Below, piece after piece: positions 1-9,372 of a stretch of DNA of 64,000 nucleotides. The stretch lies in contig NZ_CP118605.1 of assembly GCF_029869925.1 (NCBI RefSeq), positions 682,001 to 746,000 on the forward strand, read 5' to 3'. Numbering within the stretch: position 1 is the first letter of the stretch; each line of letters starts with the position of its first letter. Under the pieces are notes generated by a model that was not told the origin of the DNA, did no database searches, and saw only the letters and a program-made list of their open reading frames with translations. Made by a program: the position numbers and the translations under genes. The stretch is from Microbulbifer bruguierae. GTDB taxonomy: Bacteria; Pseudomonadota; Gammaproteobacteria; Pseudomonadales; Cellvibrionaceae.

Positions 1-58
1 CCGCGAACAACACTTCCGCGGCGTCGAGAATGCGATTGACGGTATCCAGCTGACTCAT
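1..58 (-). CDS. TetR-family transcriptional regulator, N-terminal fragment (PsrA-like)
   Basis: Only the first 19 codons lie in the window; the gene runs off the left edge. The ATG is at 56-58 (minus) and the peptide starts MSQLDTVNRILDAAEVLFA, the usual beginning of a TetR/AcrR helix-turn-helix repressor (first helix I-L-D-A-A-x-x-L-F-A). In Pseudomonas the regulator next to lexA is PsrA, a long-chain fatty-acid-responsive TetR protein. The same neighbour (lexA) and a matching palindrome just upstream suggest PsrA here. Family assignment rests on 19 residues plus context, so the specific name is an inference. Confidence 0.6.
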   Translation of the reverse strand, partial: MSQLDTVNRILDAAEVLFA

Positions 59-76
59 GCCAATTCAAACCAACAA

Positions 77-95
77 TTAAAACGATTGTTTAAAC
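77..95. promoter_or_regulatory. PsrA/TetR-type operator candidate
   Basis: An AAAC-GATT-GTTT palindrome (80-91) sits within the symmetric context TTAAAAC...GTTTAAAC, about 20 bases upstream of the regulator start. The known Pseudomonas PsrA recognition pattern is GAAAC-N4-GTTTC; the inner arms and four-base spacing match. Its position is right for autorepression of the adjacent TetR gene. Confidence 0.45.
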
Positions 96-267
96 CCTGA
101 GACTAGCACAGTCGGCACCGAATGGAACACTCGGGTTTGAAGGCCAGCGCGAGATCATACGGGGAAGTTAGGGATGGGCAGGCGGGCACACTAGATTGGG
201 TACAGAGATACTAAATCTGTGCCGGGGGGCAATGCTCCACAAACCATAGAGAAAGGAGGACAGCACC

Positions 268-600
268 ATGGCCAGAATTGCTCCGGAAATAGGCAGCTGG
301 TTTGAAAATTTCGAAAGTGGCGACGTGTTTGAGGTCGTCGCTGTAGACCAGCCCTCCCGCACCATAGAAATTCAATATGAAGACGGTTCTCTGGATGAGA
401 TCGACTTCCAAAGCTGGCCTCGCTTGCCACTTGTTGGCGCCGCAGCACCGGAAGATGCCAATGCCGGCTATGGCTCATCGGCGGAAGAGATGCAGGATGA
501 GGAAGATGCGGGATTCAGGAGCCCGGTATTTTCTCCGGCACAGAGCGCTATCGACAAACTCGAAGGCGAAAGCTTCCCGGGCAATGACGACGGATACTAG
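268..600 (+). CDS. Small acidic conserved protein (DUF6763-like)
   Basis: A 110-residue soluble protein with no signal peptide or membrane segment. The start is set by a strong AAAGGAGG ribosome site 9 bases ahead of the ATG. The N-terminal 60 residues form a compact domain (P-E-I-G-S-W-F, then V-F-E-V-V-A-V-D and I-E-I-Q-Y-x-D-G) that I recall from gammaproteobacterial proteins labelled DUF6763, a small barrel-like domain of unknown role. The C-terminal half is Asp/Glu-rich and looks disordered. It is transcribed divergently from the TetR gene and convergently with the LOG gene. No function can be assigned; the family name is from memory. Confidence 0.72.
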   Translation: MARIAPEIGSWFENFESGDVFEVVAVDQPSRTIEIQYEDGSLDEIDFQSWPRLPLVGAAAPEDANAGYGSSAEEMQDEEDAGFRSPVFSPAQSAIDKLEGESFPGNDDGY

Positions 601-678
601 CGATGGCCCTGCCCCATTCAGGCAAAACCATTCAAAGGCTTGCCTTGGCGCTGCTACGGGTGGCCGTCAAGGCACGCG

Positions 679-1320
679 TCACCCGTTGTGCTCGCGAATA
701 TAATCAATAATGATCTCCGCAGCCTCTTCCACGGTATCGACGAGTTTAAACAAATCCAGATCACCGGCGTCGATGCACGCCCGCTCAAGTACCGTCTCCA
801 TCATCCAATCAATCAAACCCGCCCAGTAACGCTTACCAACTAAGACTATCGGGAACCGCTTTACCTTCTGGGTTTGCACCAATGTCAGCGCTTCGAACAG
901 CTCATCCAAAGTGCCGTATCCGCCCGGCAGCGCGATAAACCCGACGGCGTGTTTAACAAACATGAATTTACGCACAAAGAAGTATCGGAAATGCAGACCG
1001 ATATCCAGGTAGGGATTTGGTACCTGTTCAAAGGGGAGCTCGATATTGAGCCCGATTGACGATCCCGCGTGAGGAAATGCACCCCGGTTACACGCTTCCA
1101 TTAGTCCGGGCCCACCGCCAGTAAGTACAGGAATACCTTCCGTGGACAGCAACTCTCCCAGGCGCATCGCTTCCTGATACTCTGGGGAATTCTCATGAAA
1201 GCGTGCACTGCCGAAAACCGTGACAGCGCCTTTCAATGTAATCAAGCGCTCAATGCCATCAACCAGTTCCGACTGTATGCGCAGCACCCGCCACGCTTCC
1301 GGCATTTTTGCATCCAGCAT
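679..1320 (-). CDS. LOG-family (TIGR00730) Rossmann-fold nucleotide phosphoribohydrolase
   Basis: A 213-residue protein of the lysine-decarboxylase-like/LOG family, whose characterised members release a base from nucleoside 5'-monophosphates (cytokinin-type or general AMP nucleosidase activity). Both family signatures are present: GGGPGLMEA at 68-76 and PGGYGTLDE at 132-140, whose last Glu is the catalytic acid; Arg117-Lys118 fits the conserved basic position. The ATG at 1320 follows an AAGGAGAAGG ribosome site. It is divergent from lexA, with the SOS-controlled lexA promoter in between. Substrate cannot be told from sequence: many bacterial members make no cytokinin. Confidence 0.88.
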   Translation of the reverse strand: MLDAKMPEAWRVLRIQSELVDGIERLITLKGAVTVFGSARFHENSPEYQEAMRLGELLSTEGIPVLTGGGPGLMEACNRGAFPHAGSSIGLNIELPFEQVPNPYLDIGLHFRYFFVRKFMFVKHAVGFIALPGGYGTLDELFEALTLVQTQKVKRFPIVLVGKRYWAGLIDWMMETVLERACIDAGDLDLFKLVDTVEEAAEIIIDYIREHNG

Positions 1321-1466
1321 ATGCCTTCTCCTTATCGCTATTACTACTTATTTTTCCGGAGTTCTGTGCTGTGGCGGTTGCGGCAGTAATCCTTTTCACA
1401 TCCGCAGACCACAAAAATCCCGGGACACATCAAGTCTAGCAGTCGTAATGCGCCGCCCTGAGAAGA

Positions 1467-1494
1467 TTGCGTGGATGTCAGATCTGTATATAAT
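1467..1494 (+). promoter_or_regulatory. lexA sigma-70 promoter
   Basis: A -35 box TTGCGT (1467-1472) and a consensus -10 box TATAAT (1489-1494) are 16 bases apart. The -10 box lies inside the first SOS box, the arrangement expected for LexA autorepression. Confidence 0.75.
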
Positions 1495-1518
1495 CACAGC
1501 AACTGTATAAAAATACAG
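1484..1518 (+). promoter_or_regulatory. Two tandem LexA-binding SOS boxes
   Basis: CTGTATATAATCACAG (1484-1499) and CTGTATAAAAATACAG (1503-1518) both follow the CTGT-N8-ACAG consensus and are separated by 3 bases. The second box ends 17 bases before the lexA ATG. Two boxes ahead of lexA are also known in E. coli. Confidence 0.95.
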
Positions 1519-1535
1519 ACAACAGGAAGGCGCCC

Positions 1536-2144
1536 ATGACAAATCTCACTGCCCGCCAGGCTCAGGTACTGGAGCTCATCAAATCTTACCTGGACGAAAC
1601 CGGCTATCCGCCCACCAGGGCCGAAATCGCCCAGGAACTCGGCTTTCGTTCACCTAACGCCGCGGAAGAGCACCTCAAAGCGCTAGCGCGTAAAGGAGCC
1701 ATTGAAATGGTGGCCGGTGCCTCCCGTGGCATTCGAATCCCAGGCCACCAAGCCGGGCTACCGATTGTCGGCCGCGTCGCGGCAGGCAATCCCATCCTGG
1801 CTGAGGAAAACATTGAGGAATACTGCGAAATCCCCGCGGAATTCTTCCATCCACCCGCGGATTACCTGCTGCGAGTACACGGCATGAGCATGAAAAATGC
1901 CGGTATTCTGGATGGCGACCTGATCGCAGTACAGCGTACCGACAATATTCGCAACGGCCAGATAGTGGTGGCGCGGATCGAGGATGAAGTGACAGTGAAG
2001 AGATTCAAACGCCGCGGTAATCAGGCAATGATTCAGCTGCTACCGGAAAATGAAGATTTTGAGGTCATCCAGGTGGATATGCGGGACAAAAACTTTGCCA
2101 TTGAAGGATTGGCGGTTGGTGTGATTCGCCAGAACACCAACTGA
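1536..2144 (+). CDS. lexA: LexA repressor (SOS response)
   Basis: A 202-residue, full-length LexA. It represses DNA-damage genes and self-cleaves when RecA filaments form. The N-terminal winged helix-turn-helix (about 1-65) is followed by the linker with the scissile Ala83-Gly84 (V-A-A-G-N-P), and the S24 peptidase domain carries Ser118 (H-G-M-S-M) and Lys155 (V-T-V-K-R), the catalytic dyad. The start is supported by an AGGAAGG ribosome site and by the paired SOS boxes just upstream. Unlike the Pseudomonas arrangement, no sulA follows: a terminator comes directly after the stop. Confidence 0.98.
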   Translation: MTNLTARQAQVLELIKSYLDETGYPPTRAEIAQELGFRSPNAAEEHLKALARKGAIEMVAGASRGIRIPGHQAGLPIVGRVAAGNPILAEENIEEYCEIPAEFFHPPADYLLRVHGMSMKNAGILDGDLIAVQRTDNIRNGQIVVARIEDEVTVKRFKRRGNQAMIQLLPENEDFEVIQVDMRDKNFAIEGLAVGVIRQNTN

Positions 2145-2171
2145 TTTTCACTGGAAAATCACTGCCTTAAT

Positions 2172-2207
2172 AACGAAAACAGGGCCCATTGGGCCCTGTT
2201 TTCGTTT
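2172..2207. terminator. Rho-independent terminator between convergent lexA and 2236-2490 gene
   Basis: A 16-bp stem (AACGAAAACAGGGCCC pairing with its complement at 2191-2206) closes a three-base loop. A-rich and T-rich flanks inside the stem let it act in both directions, fitting its place between two convergent genes. Confidence 0.85.
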
Positions 2208-2235
2208 GTGCAAGCTGTCTCAGTGGATGGCTGTA

Positions 2236-2490
2236 TCAGTGGATGGTGTGCTCGGTGACGTCCACCTCTTCGTCCTCAAAGGGCTCCGGCTCCAGCGAGC
2301 CGATTTCCTGAACCGCTTCTATCCCCGCCTCCAGCATGGCTCGGGCAACGGCAATTTTGTGCTCCTGCAAAAAATGCAGGCTTTCAGCGGAAAAATGAAT
2401 ACGCACCAACGGGTCCTCTTTGTGACCAGCGCGTCGCAGCGCTACATCACCATTGGACAACTCGATGATTTCGTAGGTCTCGGAAGACAT
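2236..2490 (-). CDS. Conserved hypothetical protein of the lexA-topA interval
   Basis: An 84-residue soluble protein with a GGAG ribosome site before the ATG. It has an N-terminal beta-rich stretch (Y-E-I-I-E-L-S-N-G-D-V-A-L-R-R-A), a central helix around Val-Ala-Arg-Ala-Met-Leu-Glu-Ala-Gly, and an acidic tail. The pattern resembles the small conserved gene found between lexA/sulA and topA in Pseudomonas, which has no known function. It is downstream of topA and the DUF6586-like gene on the same strand, with a 72-base gap, so it may belong to that operon. Confidence 0.75.
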   Translation of the reverse strand: MSSETYEIIELSNGDVALRRAGHKEDPLVRIHFSAESLHFLQEHKIAVARAMLEAGIEAVQEIGSLEPEPFEDEEVDVTEHTIH

Positions 2491-2562
2491 TCACTTCTCC
2501 AGTTACAGCGTGATTTGCGGGCAGTGTAACACAGGGGGAGACAATTGATCAGTGCGCCGCGC

Positions 2563-3105
2563 CTACCACTCCTGCCCCTGTGCTCGCTGGCGCTGCACCA
2601 GTTCAGAAAGCGCACGGTGCCACTCTCGTAAACTCTGCGCATCGAGCTGGGAGCTCCCAGAGCCTGAACTTACATCTACCTGCCGCACCGGGATCAGGGT
2701 TTGCACTGCGGCACCTGTGGCGGCGCTTTGCGCCCGAGTGGACGGTGCCTGGGGTGCGTGCCACAGGCACCGCCAGGCAGTGTCCATCTGCCGATACCAA
2801 CTGTCGGGATTCTCCGCCAGGCTGACCAGCTCCGCAATTTCCGCACTGAACTTGCCGTTCTGTGCCACCAGCTGCTGCAGCTGGCCAGCCGACTCCGGCT
2901 CGCGTCCAGGTGCTACACCCAGCTGTAACTGATGGGCCTGCTCAGCCAGAAAAGCGCGATAGCCACGCCATAGTTGCAACAGCGCCCCCTCACCAAGAGC
3001 TGACTGACACAGCGGATCACCACTGCCCTCAGCCTCCAGCCGGTTTAACAACAGCTGGCATTTGCGCAATGCGGCGGCGACGAGTCCGGTGTAGGGATTG
3101 CTCAA
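2563..3105 (-). CDS. Conserved hypothetical protein (DUF6586-like), topA-coupled
   Basis: A 180-residue mainly helical protein without signal or membrane segments. It starts at a TTG whose first bases overlap the topA stop codon (shared TTGA at 3102-3105), which implies translational coupling. The composition (Ala, Gln, Leu-rich helices; Trp-containing motifs W-R-G-Y-R-A-F and S-W-Y-R-Q-M) fits the protein encoded just after topA in Pseudomonas, which I recall as DUF6586. Function is unknown; the tight link to topA is the main clue. The family name is from memory. Confidence 0.75.
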   Translation of the reverse strand: MSNPYTGLVAAALRKCQLLLNRLEAEGSGDPLCQSALGEGALLQLWRGYRAFLAEQAHQLQLGVAPGREPESAGQLQQLVAQNGKFSAEIAELVSLAENPDSWYRQMDTAWRCLWHAPQAPSTRAQSAATGAAVQTLIPVRQVDVSSGSGSSQLDAQSLREWHRALSELVQRQRAQGQEW

Positions 3106-5810
3106 GTTTTGGCCTTTTTGGAAGGAGCCTTTTTAGCTGGTGCCTTCTTGGTGGCCGCCTTCTTCGCCGGGGCTTTCTTCTTGGCCGGCGCTTCTACCTG
3201 CCATTTACCGTCATGATAGAACGCCTTCCACCCGGTCGCCTTGCCGTCCTCTTCGGTCTGTACGTACTGCTCCTGGGTCTTGCGACTAAAACGCACTACC
3301 GTATCCCTGCCTTCGTTGTCCTCTGTGGGCGCAGAGAACAGGAAGCTGTATTTGGGATCAATCTCATCCTTGTGAGGCAACAGTTCCTTGATCAACGGCG
3401 CGCGGGTTTCGCGGTTTTTGGGAAACTGGCTCGCTGCGAGGAACAGGCCCGAAGCGCCGTCGCGAAGAATATAGGTGTCATCCACCTTTTCACACGCCAA
3501 CTCCGGCATTGGTACCGGATCCATTTTCGGCGGCGCAGGCTGACCATTTTTCAGCAGTTTGCGGGTGTTCTTACAACTCTCATTGGTACAACCGAAGTAC
3601 TTACCGAAGCGGCCAGACTTCAGCTGCATATCGCTACCGCACTTATCGCACTCGATCAGCGGACCGTCATAGCCCTTGATTTTGAACGTGCCCTTTTCCA
3701 CTTCGAAACCGCTGCAATCCGGGTTGTTGCCACAAATATGCAGCTTGCGCTGTTCGTCCAACAGGTAGCTGTCCATGGCGGTACCGCACTTCGTACAACG
3801 GCGCTTATCGCGCAGCTGTCGGGTTTCCGCCTCTTCGTCCTTATCTGCATCAATCGCTTCTTCACCTGACACCAGGTTCATGGTGTTGGTGCAGCGCTCT
3901 TTCGGCGGCAGCGCATACCCGGAGCACCCCAGAAACACACCGGTGGAACCGGTACGAATCTGCATGTGGCGACCGCACTGACTGCATTCAATATCAGTAT
4001 CCGTAGGCGTATTGCGGCGCATGCCGCCTTCTTTATCCTGAGCGACTTCCAGGCGATTGCTAAAGTCGGAATAGAAGTCGTCCAGCAGGTCCTTCCAGCC
4101 CCGTTTCCCTTCCGCGACCGCATCCAGGGACTCCTCCAGGTTGGCAGTAAAGCCGTAGTCCATCAGGTTCTGGAAACTTTCGCTCAAACGGTCAGTAACG
4201 ATATCGCCCATTTTTTCCGCATAGAAACGACGATTTTCCAAGCGTACGTAACCGCGATCCTGAATGGTCGAAATAATGGATGCGTAGGTAGATGGGCGAC
4301 CAATACCGCGCTTTTCCAACTCTTTAACCAGTGCCGCCTCACTGAAGCGGGCCGGCGGTTTGGTGAAGTGCTGCTTGGGATCGAGCTTCTTGAGCTCGAG
4401 AGTTTCCCCCACCTTGATATCCGGCAGCACCAGATCTTCGTCTTTTTTACTCTGTGCCGGTGCGACTCTCAAAAAGCCGTCAAAACGGATTACGCGTCCG
4501 CGGGTGCGCAGCTCAAAATCCCCGGCGTTCACCACGATAGAGGTGGAGGTAAACTGGGCTGGCGTCATCTGACAGGCGACAAATTGCTGCCAGATCAGGG
4601 TATACAGACGCTCAGCATCCCGCTCCATGCCAGAGAGCATGTTTGGCTTCACTCGCACATCCGAGGGACGGATAGCCTCGTGCGCCTCTTGCGCGCCCTC
4701 TTTGCTGCTATAGCGGTTGGGATTTTCCGGCAAATACTTATCGCCGTAATTTTCGCCGATATATTCCCGCACCGAAGCGACCGCTTCCGCACTCAGATTG
4801 GTGGAGTCAGTACGCATGTAAGTGATGTAACCAGCCTCATACAAGCGCTGGGCCATCATCATGGTTTTCTTGACGCTAAAGCTGAGACGATTGCTCGCGG
4901 CCTGCTGTAGGGTCGACGTGATATAGGGCGCGCCAGGCTTGGAACTGGTGGGCTTGTCATCGCGGGCCGCGACCTGGAAGCTGCTCGCCTGCAGCGCCTT
5001 GAAGGCCGCCATGGCCTGCTCTTCATTGGTCGGGCGGAAGTTTTCACCGCTCTGCTTCTTTACTTCGAGACGCAGTGAGTCCGACTTGGCGGTTTGCGTA
5101 TCCGCAAACAGAGTCCAGTACTCTTCTGGTATGAAGGCGCGAATTTCACGCTCCCGCTCCACCACAAGGCGCACGGCAACCGATTGCACACGACCAGCGG
5201 ACAGACCGCGAGCGACCTTTTCCCACAGCAGAGGCGAGACCATATATCCGACAATACGGTCGAGAAAGCGTCGCGCCTGTTGCGCATTGACGCGGTCGAT
5301 ATCCAGGGGGCCCGGATCTTTAAAAGCCTCCTGAATCGCGCTCTTGGTGATTTCGTTAAACACCACACGACGGAACCGCCCTTCATCGCCACCGATGGAC
5401 TCACGCAAATGCCAGGCAATTGCCTCCCCCTCGCGATCCAAGTCCGTTGCGAGATAGACATGGTCGGCGCTGGCGGCAAGTTTGCGCAATTCATCGACCA
5501 CCTTTTCCTTGCCAGGAAGAATTTCGTAGTGGGCTTCCCAGTTGTGGTCCGGATCAATGCCCATACGCTTGATCAGCTGTTCGCGACCTTTCTGGCGCTT
5601 GTAGACCTCTTTATCTTCCGGGGACAGCTTGCGGGTTTCCGCAGCGCGCCGGGCGCGCTCCTTGGCGTCCACCGGCTGTTTACTGGAGGCACCGGTGGGG
5701 AGATCCCGGATATGACCAATACTGGACTTCACCACAAAGTCCTTTCCGAGATATTTGTTAATGGTTTTTGCCTTGGCCGGTGACTCGACGATGACCAGTG
5801 ATTTACCCAT
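3102..5810 (-). CDS. topA: DNA topoisomerase I (type IA, omega protein)
   Basis: A 902-residue type IA topoisomerase that relaxes negative supercoils. The ATG at 5810 gives the standard N-terminus [15 protein letters not shown]; upstream in-frame codons are rejected because they precede the family's conserved start. The TOPRIM domain carries Glu9 and the acidic triad Asp123/Asp125/Glu128 (A-T-D-L-D-R-E-G-E). Tyr331 in I-T-Y-M-R-T-D-S-T is the DNA-linking tyrosine. The C-terminal third has three Cys4-type zinc ribbons (beginning C-S-Q-C, C-T-K-C and C-D-K-C), then a Lys/Ala-rich tail of about 28 residues (repeats of A-P-A-K-K) likely to bind DNA or RNA polymerase. Translation of the next gene is coupled to its stop codon. 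Confidence 0.97.
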   Translation of the reverse strand: MGKSLVIVESPAKAKTINKYLGKDFVVKSSIGHIRDLPTGASSKQPVDAKERARRAAETRKLSPEDKEVYKRQKGREQLIKRMGIDPDHNWEAHYEILPGKEKVVDELRKLAASADHVYLATDLDREGEAIAWHLRESIGGDEGRFRRVVFNEITKSAIQEAFKDPGPLDIDRVNAQQARRFLDRIVGYMVSPLLWEKVARGLSAGRVQSVAVRLVVEREREIRAFIPEEYWTLFADTQTAKSDSLRLEVKKQSGENFRPTNEEQAMAAFKALQASSFQVAARDDKPTSSKPGAPYITSTLQQAASNRLSFSVKKTMMMAQRLYEAGYITYMRTDSTNLSAEAVASVREYIGENYGDKYLPENPNRYSSKEGAQEAHEAIRPSDVRVKPNMLSGMERDAERLYTLIWQQFVACQMTPAQFTSTSIVVNAGDFELRTRGRVIRFDGFLRVAPAQSKKDEDLVLPDIKVGETLELKKLDPKQHFTKPPARFSEAALVKELEKRGIGRPSTYASIISTIQDRGYVRLENRRFYAEKMGDIVTDRLSESFQNLMDYGFTANLEESLDAVAEGKRGWKDLLDDFYSDFSNRLEVAQDKEGGMRRNTPTDTDIECSQCGRHMQIRTGSTGVFLGCSGYALPPKERCTNTMNLVSGEEAIDADKDEEAETRQLRDKRRCTKCGTAMDSYLLDEQRKLHICGNNPDCSGFEVEKGTFKIKGYDGPLIECDKCGSDMQLKSGRFGKYFGCTNESCKNTRKLLKNGQPAPPKMDPVPMPELACEKVDDTYILRDGASGLFLAASQFPKNRETRAPLIKELLPHKDEIDPKYSFLFSAPTEDNEGRDTVVRFSRKTQEQYVQTEEDGKATGWKAFYHDGKWQVEAPAKKKAPAKKAATKKAPAKKAPSKKAKT

Positions 5811-6115
5811 AAGCCTTTGATTTTTAATAGAAAATTTACTGCCTTCGCACCTGCGGCGACAGCCTTGAACAGCGGTGCGCTGCGCGAATATATATGCTTC
5901 GCCCCCGGTGCGGTCAAGCAAACAGGTCAAATTCATGACCAATTAGCCCCTTGAACGAGTACTTGTGACCGAGGATTCAATTGTTGGTTCGGCACCCTTG
6001 CTGCGCAGCGAACACATGTTGCTGAGCTGCGGAATCGGGCAAGTTCACTGGCACCACAACCGCTTGAAACAGTAGACCAGATCCGGCATCCAGCCAGCCC
6101 TTCGCGGACCTTAGT
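5811..6115 (-). promoter_or_regulatory. topA upstream region with sigma-70 promoter
   Basis: A 305-base stretch without a gene. On the minus strand, TTGACC (5912-5917) and TATATA (5889-5894) are spaced by 17 bases and are followed by a GC-rich discriminator, leaving a leader of roughly 70 bases before the topA ATG. Nothing else recognisable is present in 5943-6115. Confidence 0.6.
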
Positions 6116-6646
6116 TTATTGCCCATCGCCCCCGGGAGTGCCAGGCTGATACTGGCGTATCGCCTCTTCGATCAATGGCCGCTGGGATTCAAGTACTGCC
6201 TGAATAGCCGCCAGGCCGGCATTCCCACTGCGTTCACCCCACTGTATTCCGAGCCCGGCATCCGCGGCGTACACTCCCGTAGCGTCGGCTGGGAGCGCCG
6301 CTATCAGCTCTTTCAGCGGTGCCAGTGCCGGCTCGGGGGCCGCCCTCCCTTTGCGCCAGTCCCAAACACCCTCGAAGTGCATTTCGTGGCTCATCCGCTG
6401 CAGTTCCAGGGCCCATCCGGTCTGTAGCCTGCGCGGATTTCGCCAGTGGGAAAAATAGGTAGCGGCGCTGCCGGTTCCCTGTGACGCTGGCAGAGGCTGC
6501 ATCTGCACTTTGAGACCGGATGTAGCCGCTCGCTGGCGCAAATCGGCCAGTTTTCGGTCCCGGCTGCTGGGCTTCATCCACATAACCGGACCTATCACCA
6601 GAGCCACGGCAAACACGATGACAATGAGCGGTAACCAACTGGACAT
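6116..6646 (-). CDS. Membrane-anchored conserved hypothetical protein
   Basis: A 176-residue protein with an N-terminal hydrophobic segment (about residues 4-24, V-I-V-F-A-V-A-L-V-I-G-P-V-M-W-M) followed by basic residues, so the N-terminus is probably a single membrane anchor and the rest (helical, with the motif W-A-L-E-L-Q-R-M) is cytoplasmic. It lies between topA and the universal stress protein gene, divergent from the latter. I do not recognise a named domain. Similar single-anchor proteins near topA exist in other gammaproteobacteria, but no function can be given. Confidence 0.7.
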   Translation of the reverse strand: MSSWLPLIVIVFAVALVIGPVMWMKPSSRDRKLADLRQRAATSGLKVQMQPLPASQGTGSAATYFSHWRNPRRLQTGWALELQRMSHEMHFEGVWDWRKGRAAPEPALAPLKELIAALPADATGVYAADAGLGIQWGERSGNAGLAAIQAVLESQRPLIEEAIRQYQPGTPGGDGQ

Positions 6647-6906
6647 GACACCCGTTCCTCTTGCTTCTTTTAATTACTCACGCTGGAGAAGATAGGTTTC
6701 TAGCGCGACACTTTTTCTCTATTCGCTATCAAATAGCCTATGCCTGGTTACTATGCGAGCACTTGTGCAAGCACTTCAGGGCGCAGCGCCGTCACAATGT
6801 CTGGCCGGCGCGCATTTTCCACTCCCGAGCGGCACTTGTGTCAAGACCGTTTTTTTAAAGTAGACTCACTCTGGTATCACGCATAAACCGCAATCGCGAG
6901 GACATA

Positions 6907-7350
6907 ATGGCAGGCTATAACAACATTCTGGTTGGACTGGACCTTTCTGAAGAATCCTCTCAGGTACTGGAGCGCGCGGCACAGATTGCCGCAGACAGCG
7001 GTGCTCAGATGAGCCTCGCCCACATCATCGAGCCACTGACGTTTGCCTATGGCGGCGATATTCCCATGGATCTGTCAGAAGTCCAGGAACAGTTGCAAAC
7101 ACAGGCCAAAGAACAACTTCGCAAGGCCGCTGCCAGCCTGAACATTCCCCCTGAGCGCCAGCATGTGGTGCTCGGCCAGCCCGCAACGGAAATTCATCGA
7201 CTCGCGGAAGAAGCCGGCTGTGATCTCATTGTCATCGGCAGTCATGGGCGCCACGGACTCGCGCTGCTGCTGGGATCCACCGCAAATGGCGTCCTTCACG
7301 GCGCAGGATGTGATGTGTTGGCGGTCAGGGTGCAACCGGCAAACCAGTAA
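6907..7350 (+). CDS. Universal stress protein (UspA family)
   Basis: A 147-residue single-domain Usp protein. It begins Y-N-N-I-L-V-G-L-D-L-S, the standard first strand, and carries the ATP-binding signature G-S-H-G-R-H-G-x(5)-G-S-T-A-N-G-V near residues 113-130, so it is likely an ATP-binding type. Usp proteins are induced on growth arrest and stress and act in the cytoplasm, usually as dimers. The start is supported by GCGAGGA ahead of the ATG. It is a single-gene unit, convergent with uup. Confidence 0.93.
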   Translation: MAGYNNILVGLDLSEESSQVLERAAQIAADSGAQMSLAHIIEPLTFAYGGDIPMDLSEVQEQLQTQAKEQLRKAAASLNIPPERQHVVLGQPATEIHRLAEEAGCDLIVIGSHGRHGLALLLGSTANGVLHGAGCDVLAVRVQPANQ

Positions 7351-7385
7351 CCACGGCATAGCCCCGGCCACTCTGTAACCGCTGG

Positions 7386-7417
7386 TTTGCCCCAGACTGT
7401 CGCCAGCGAGGGGCAAA
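7386..7417. terminator. Possible weak terminator between convergent uspA-type gene and uup
   Basis: TTTGCCCC (7386-7393) and GGGGCAAA (7410-7417) form an 8-bp inverted repeat with a 16-base loop that can itself pair partly. No clear U-run follows on either strand, so this may be only a stabilising hairpin. Confidence 0.3.
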
Positions 7418-7428
7418 TTCCGGCTCGC

Positions 7429-9348
7429 TTACATGCTGTCCAGTTCAGCCCAGCGCTCAAACGCCACTTCCAGCGCCTGCTGTAGATCGGCCAGTTTTTG
7501 TAGCTTTTCCTGCACCAGCGTATTGTCCTGCTGGTAAAAGTCCGGCTGTGCCATCGCCTGTTCCAGCTCGGCGATCTCACCTTCCAGTGATTCGATCTGA
7601 CCTGGCAGAGCATCCAGCTCACGCTGCAATTTATAGCTGAGCTTTTTACTTTTGGGTGGTGTTGAGCCTTGGGTTTCCGGGGAGTCCGCGGCCTTGTCCG
7701 CGCCGGTATCAACGCCGCTACCCGCCGCCTTGTCCTGCTCCCGTTTACGCGACTGCAGTTGCTCCTCCGCACTGAGGAATCGCCCGCCCTGGCGCACAAA
7801 ATCCTGGTAGCCTCCCACGTATTCCCGCACCACGCCATCGCCTTCAAAGGCGAGACAGCTGTCGACCACATTGTCGAGAAATGCCCGGTCGTGGCTCACC
7901 AGCAGCACCGTGCCGGGGAAATCCAGCAGTAACTGCTCAAGCAATTCCAGAGTTTCCACATCCAGATCGTTGGTGGGCTCGTCCAGCACCAGAATATTGG
8001 CGGGCTGGCTGAACAGTTTGGCCAGCAGCGCACGATTGCGCTCACCGCCACTCAAAGCTCCGACCTTGGTCCGCGCTTTCACTCCGGTAAACAGGAAGTC
8101 GCTTAGATAACCCATCACATGGCGACTACTGCCCCCGACCTGGATGGTTTCCCGCCCTTCGGCGATATTGTCCACCACACTCAATTCCGGGTTCAGGACA
8201 TCGCGCCTTTGATCAAAGTAGGCCACCTGCTGCTTGGTACCCAGGCGGATACTGCCAGATTGCGGTTGGAGCTCATCCAACAGCAAGCGGATCAGGGTAC
8301 TCTTGCCTGCGCCGTTGGGGCCGATCAGACCCACTTTGTCACCGCGCATCAGGGTGAAATCCAGATTGTCGATCAGTGGTCGCATCGCGCCACCTTCACT
8401 ATCCGGGAAACCAAAGGTCACACCTTGCAATTCCGCCACCAGCTTGCCGGAACGCTCACCCGAATCCAGCGACATACGCGCAACGCCCTGGCGTTCACGG
8501 CGGGCCTGGCGCTCACGCCGCAACCCTTGTAACGCCCTCACTCGCCCCTCATTACGAGTGCGTCTGGCCTTGATTCCCTGTCGAATCCAGGCCTCTTCCT
8601 GCGCCAGCTTTTTGTCGAACAAGGCGTCGTTACGCGCCTCCTCCTCAAGCACCTTTTCCTTCTCCTGCTGGTAGCGATCAAAGGTACAGTTGAACACTCG
8701 CAAGACACCGCGATCCAGATCCCACACAGTGGTGGCCAGGCGCTGCGCCAGTGCGCGGTCATGGCTCACAAACAGCAGTGCACCACGAAAGCTGCCCAGA
8801 AAGCTCTCGAGCCATTCCACCGCAGCAATGTCCAGGTGGTTGGTCGGTTCATCGAGAATCAGCAAGTCCGGCTCGGTAACCAGTGCACGGGCCAACGCCG
8901 CGCGGCGCTGCCAGCCACCGGAGAGATCCGCCACCCTCGCTTCACTGTCCAGATCCAGTCGATCCAGTACACTGTCAATGCGCGCCAGCAGCTCCCAGCC
9001 ATGGACCTGCTCAATCTTCGCTTGCAAGTCGGGATTCAGGTTGTCGCGGTACTCCGCCAGCCAGGCACCTACCGCACCCAGCCCTTCGGCCACATAGCGG
9101 TACACCGTGTCCGTGCAGCCTTCCGGCAGGGCCTGTTCGAGGGTGGCGAATACGGCACCACTCTGACGAACAATCTCCCCCTCGTCTGGATCCCCCCCGC
9201 CACCGATCAGCCTCAACAGGCTGGACTTGCCCTCACCGTTGCGGCCCACCAGGCAAATCCGGTCTCCCCGCTCGATTTTGGCGCTGACATGATCCGCCAG
9301 TACCTGCACGCCATAGCGCAAACAAACGCCATCCAACTGAAGCAACAT
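7429..9348 (-). CDS. uup: ABC-F family ATPase Uup
   Basis: A 639-residue soluble tandem-ABC protein of the ABC-F family, which works on the ribosome rather than in transport. The first cassette has Walker A G-R-N-G-E-G-K-S-S (35-43), signature L-S-G-G-W, and Walker B L-L-I-L-D-E-P-T-N-H-L-D; the second has G-P-N-G-A-G-K-S-T, L-S-G-G-E and I-L-V-L-D-E-P-T-N-D-L-D. The last 75 residues form the charged coiled coil typical of Uup (DNA- or ribosome-binding), distinguishing it from EttA. I take the ATG at 9348; a TTG six bases... three codons upstream is the only alternative. It is divergent from slt, with about 25 bases between starts. Confidence 0.93.
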   Translation of the reverse strand: MLLQLDGVCLRYGVQVLADHVSAKIERGDRICLVGRNGEGKSSLLRLIGGGGDPDEGEIVRQSGAVFATLEQALPEGCTDTVYRYVAEGLGAVGAWLAEYRDNLNPDLQAKIEQVHGWELLARIDSVLDRLDLDSEARVADLSGGWQRRAALARALVTEPDLLILDEPTNHLDIAAVEWLESFLGSFRGALLFVSHDRALAQRLATTVWDLDRGVLRVFNCTFDRYQQEKEKVLEEEARNDALFDKKLAQEEAWIRQGIKARRTRNEGRVRALQGLRRERQARRERQGVARMSLDSGERSGKLVAELQGVTFGFPDSEGGAMRPLIDNLDFTLMRGDKVGLIGPNGAGKSTLIRLLLDELQPQSGSIRLGTKQQVAYFDQRRDVLNPELSVVDNIAEGRETIQVGGSSRHVMGYLSDFLFTGVKARTKVGALSGGERNRALLAKLFSQPANILVLDEPTNDLDVETLELLEQLLLDFPGTVLLVSHDRAFLDNVVDSCLAFEGDGVVREYVGGYQDFVRQGGRFLSAEEQLQSRKREQDKAAGSGVDTGADKAADSPETQGSTPPKSKKLSYKLQRELDALPGQIESLEGEIAELEQAMAQPDFYQQDNTLVQEKLQKLADLQQALEVAFERWAELDSM

Positions 9349-9372
9349 AATTAACAACTACAATATTTTTGG

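Noticed and set aside
3966..4910. 314-codon open frame antisense to topA
   Set aside because: No domain or start signal, and topA on the other strand is certain from its catalytic motifs.
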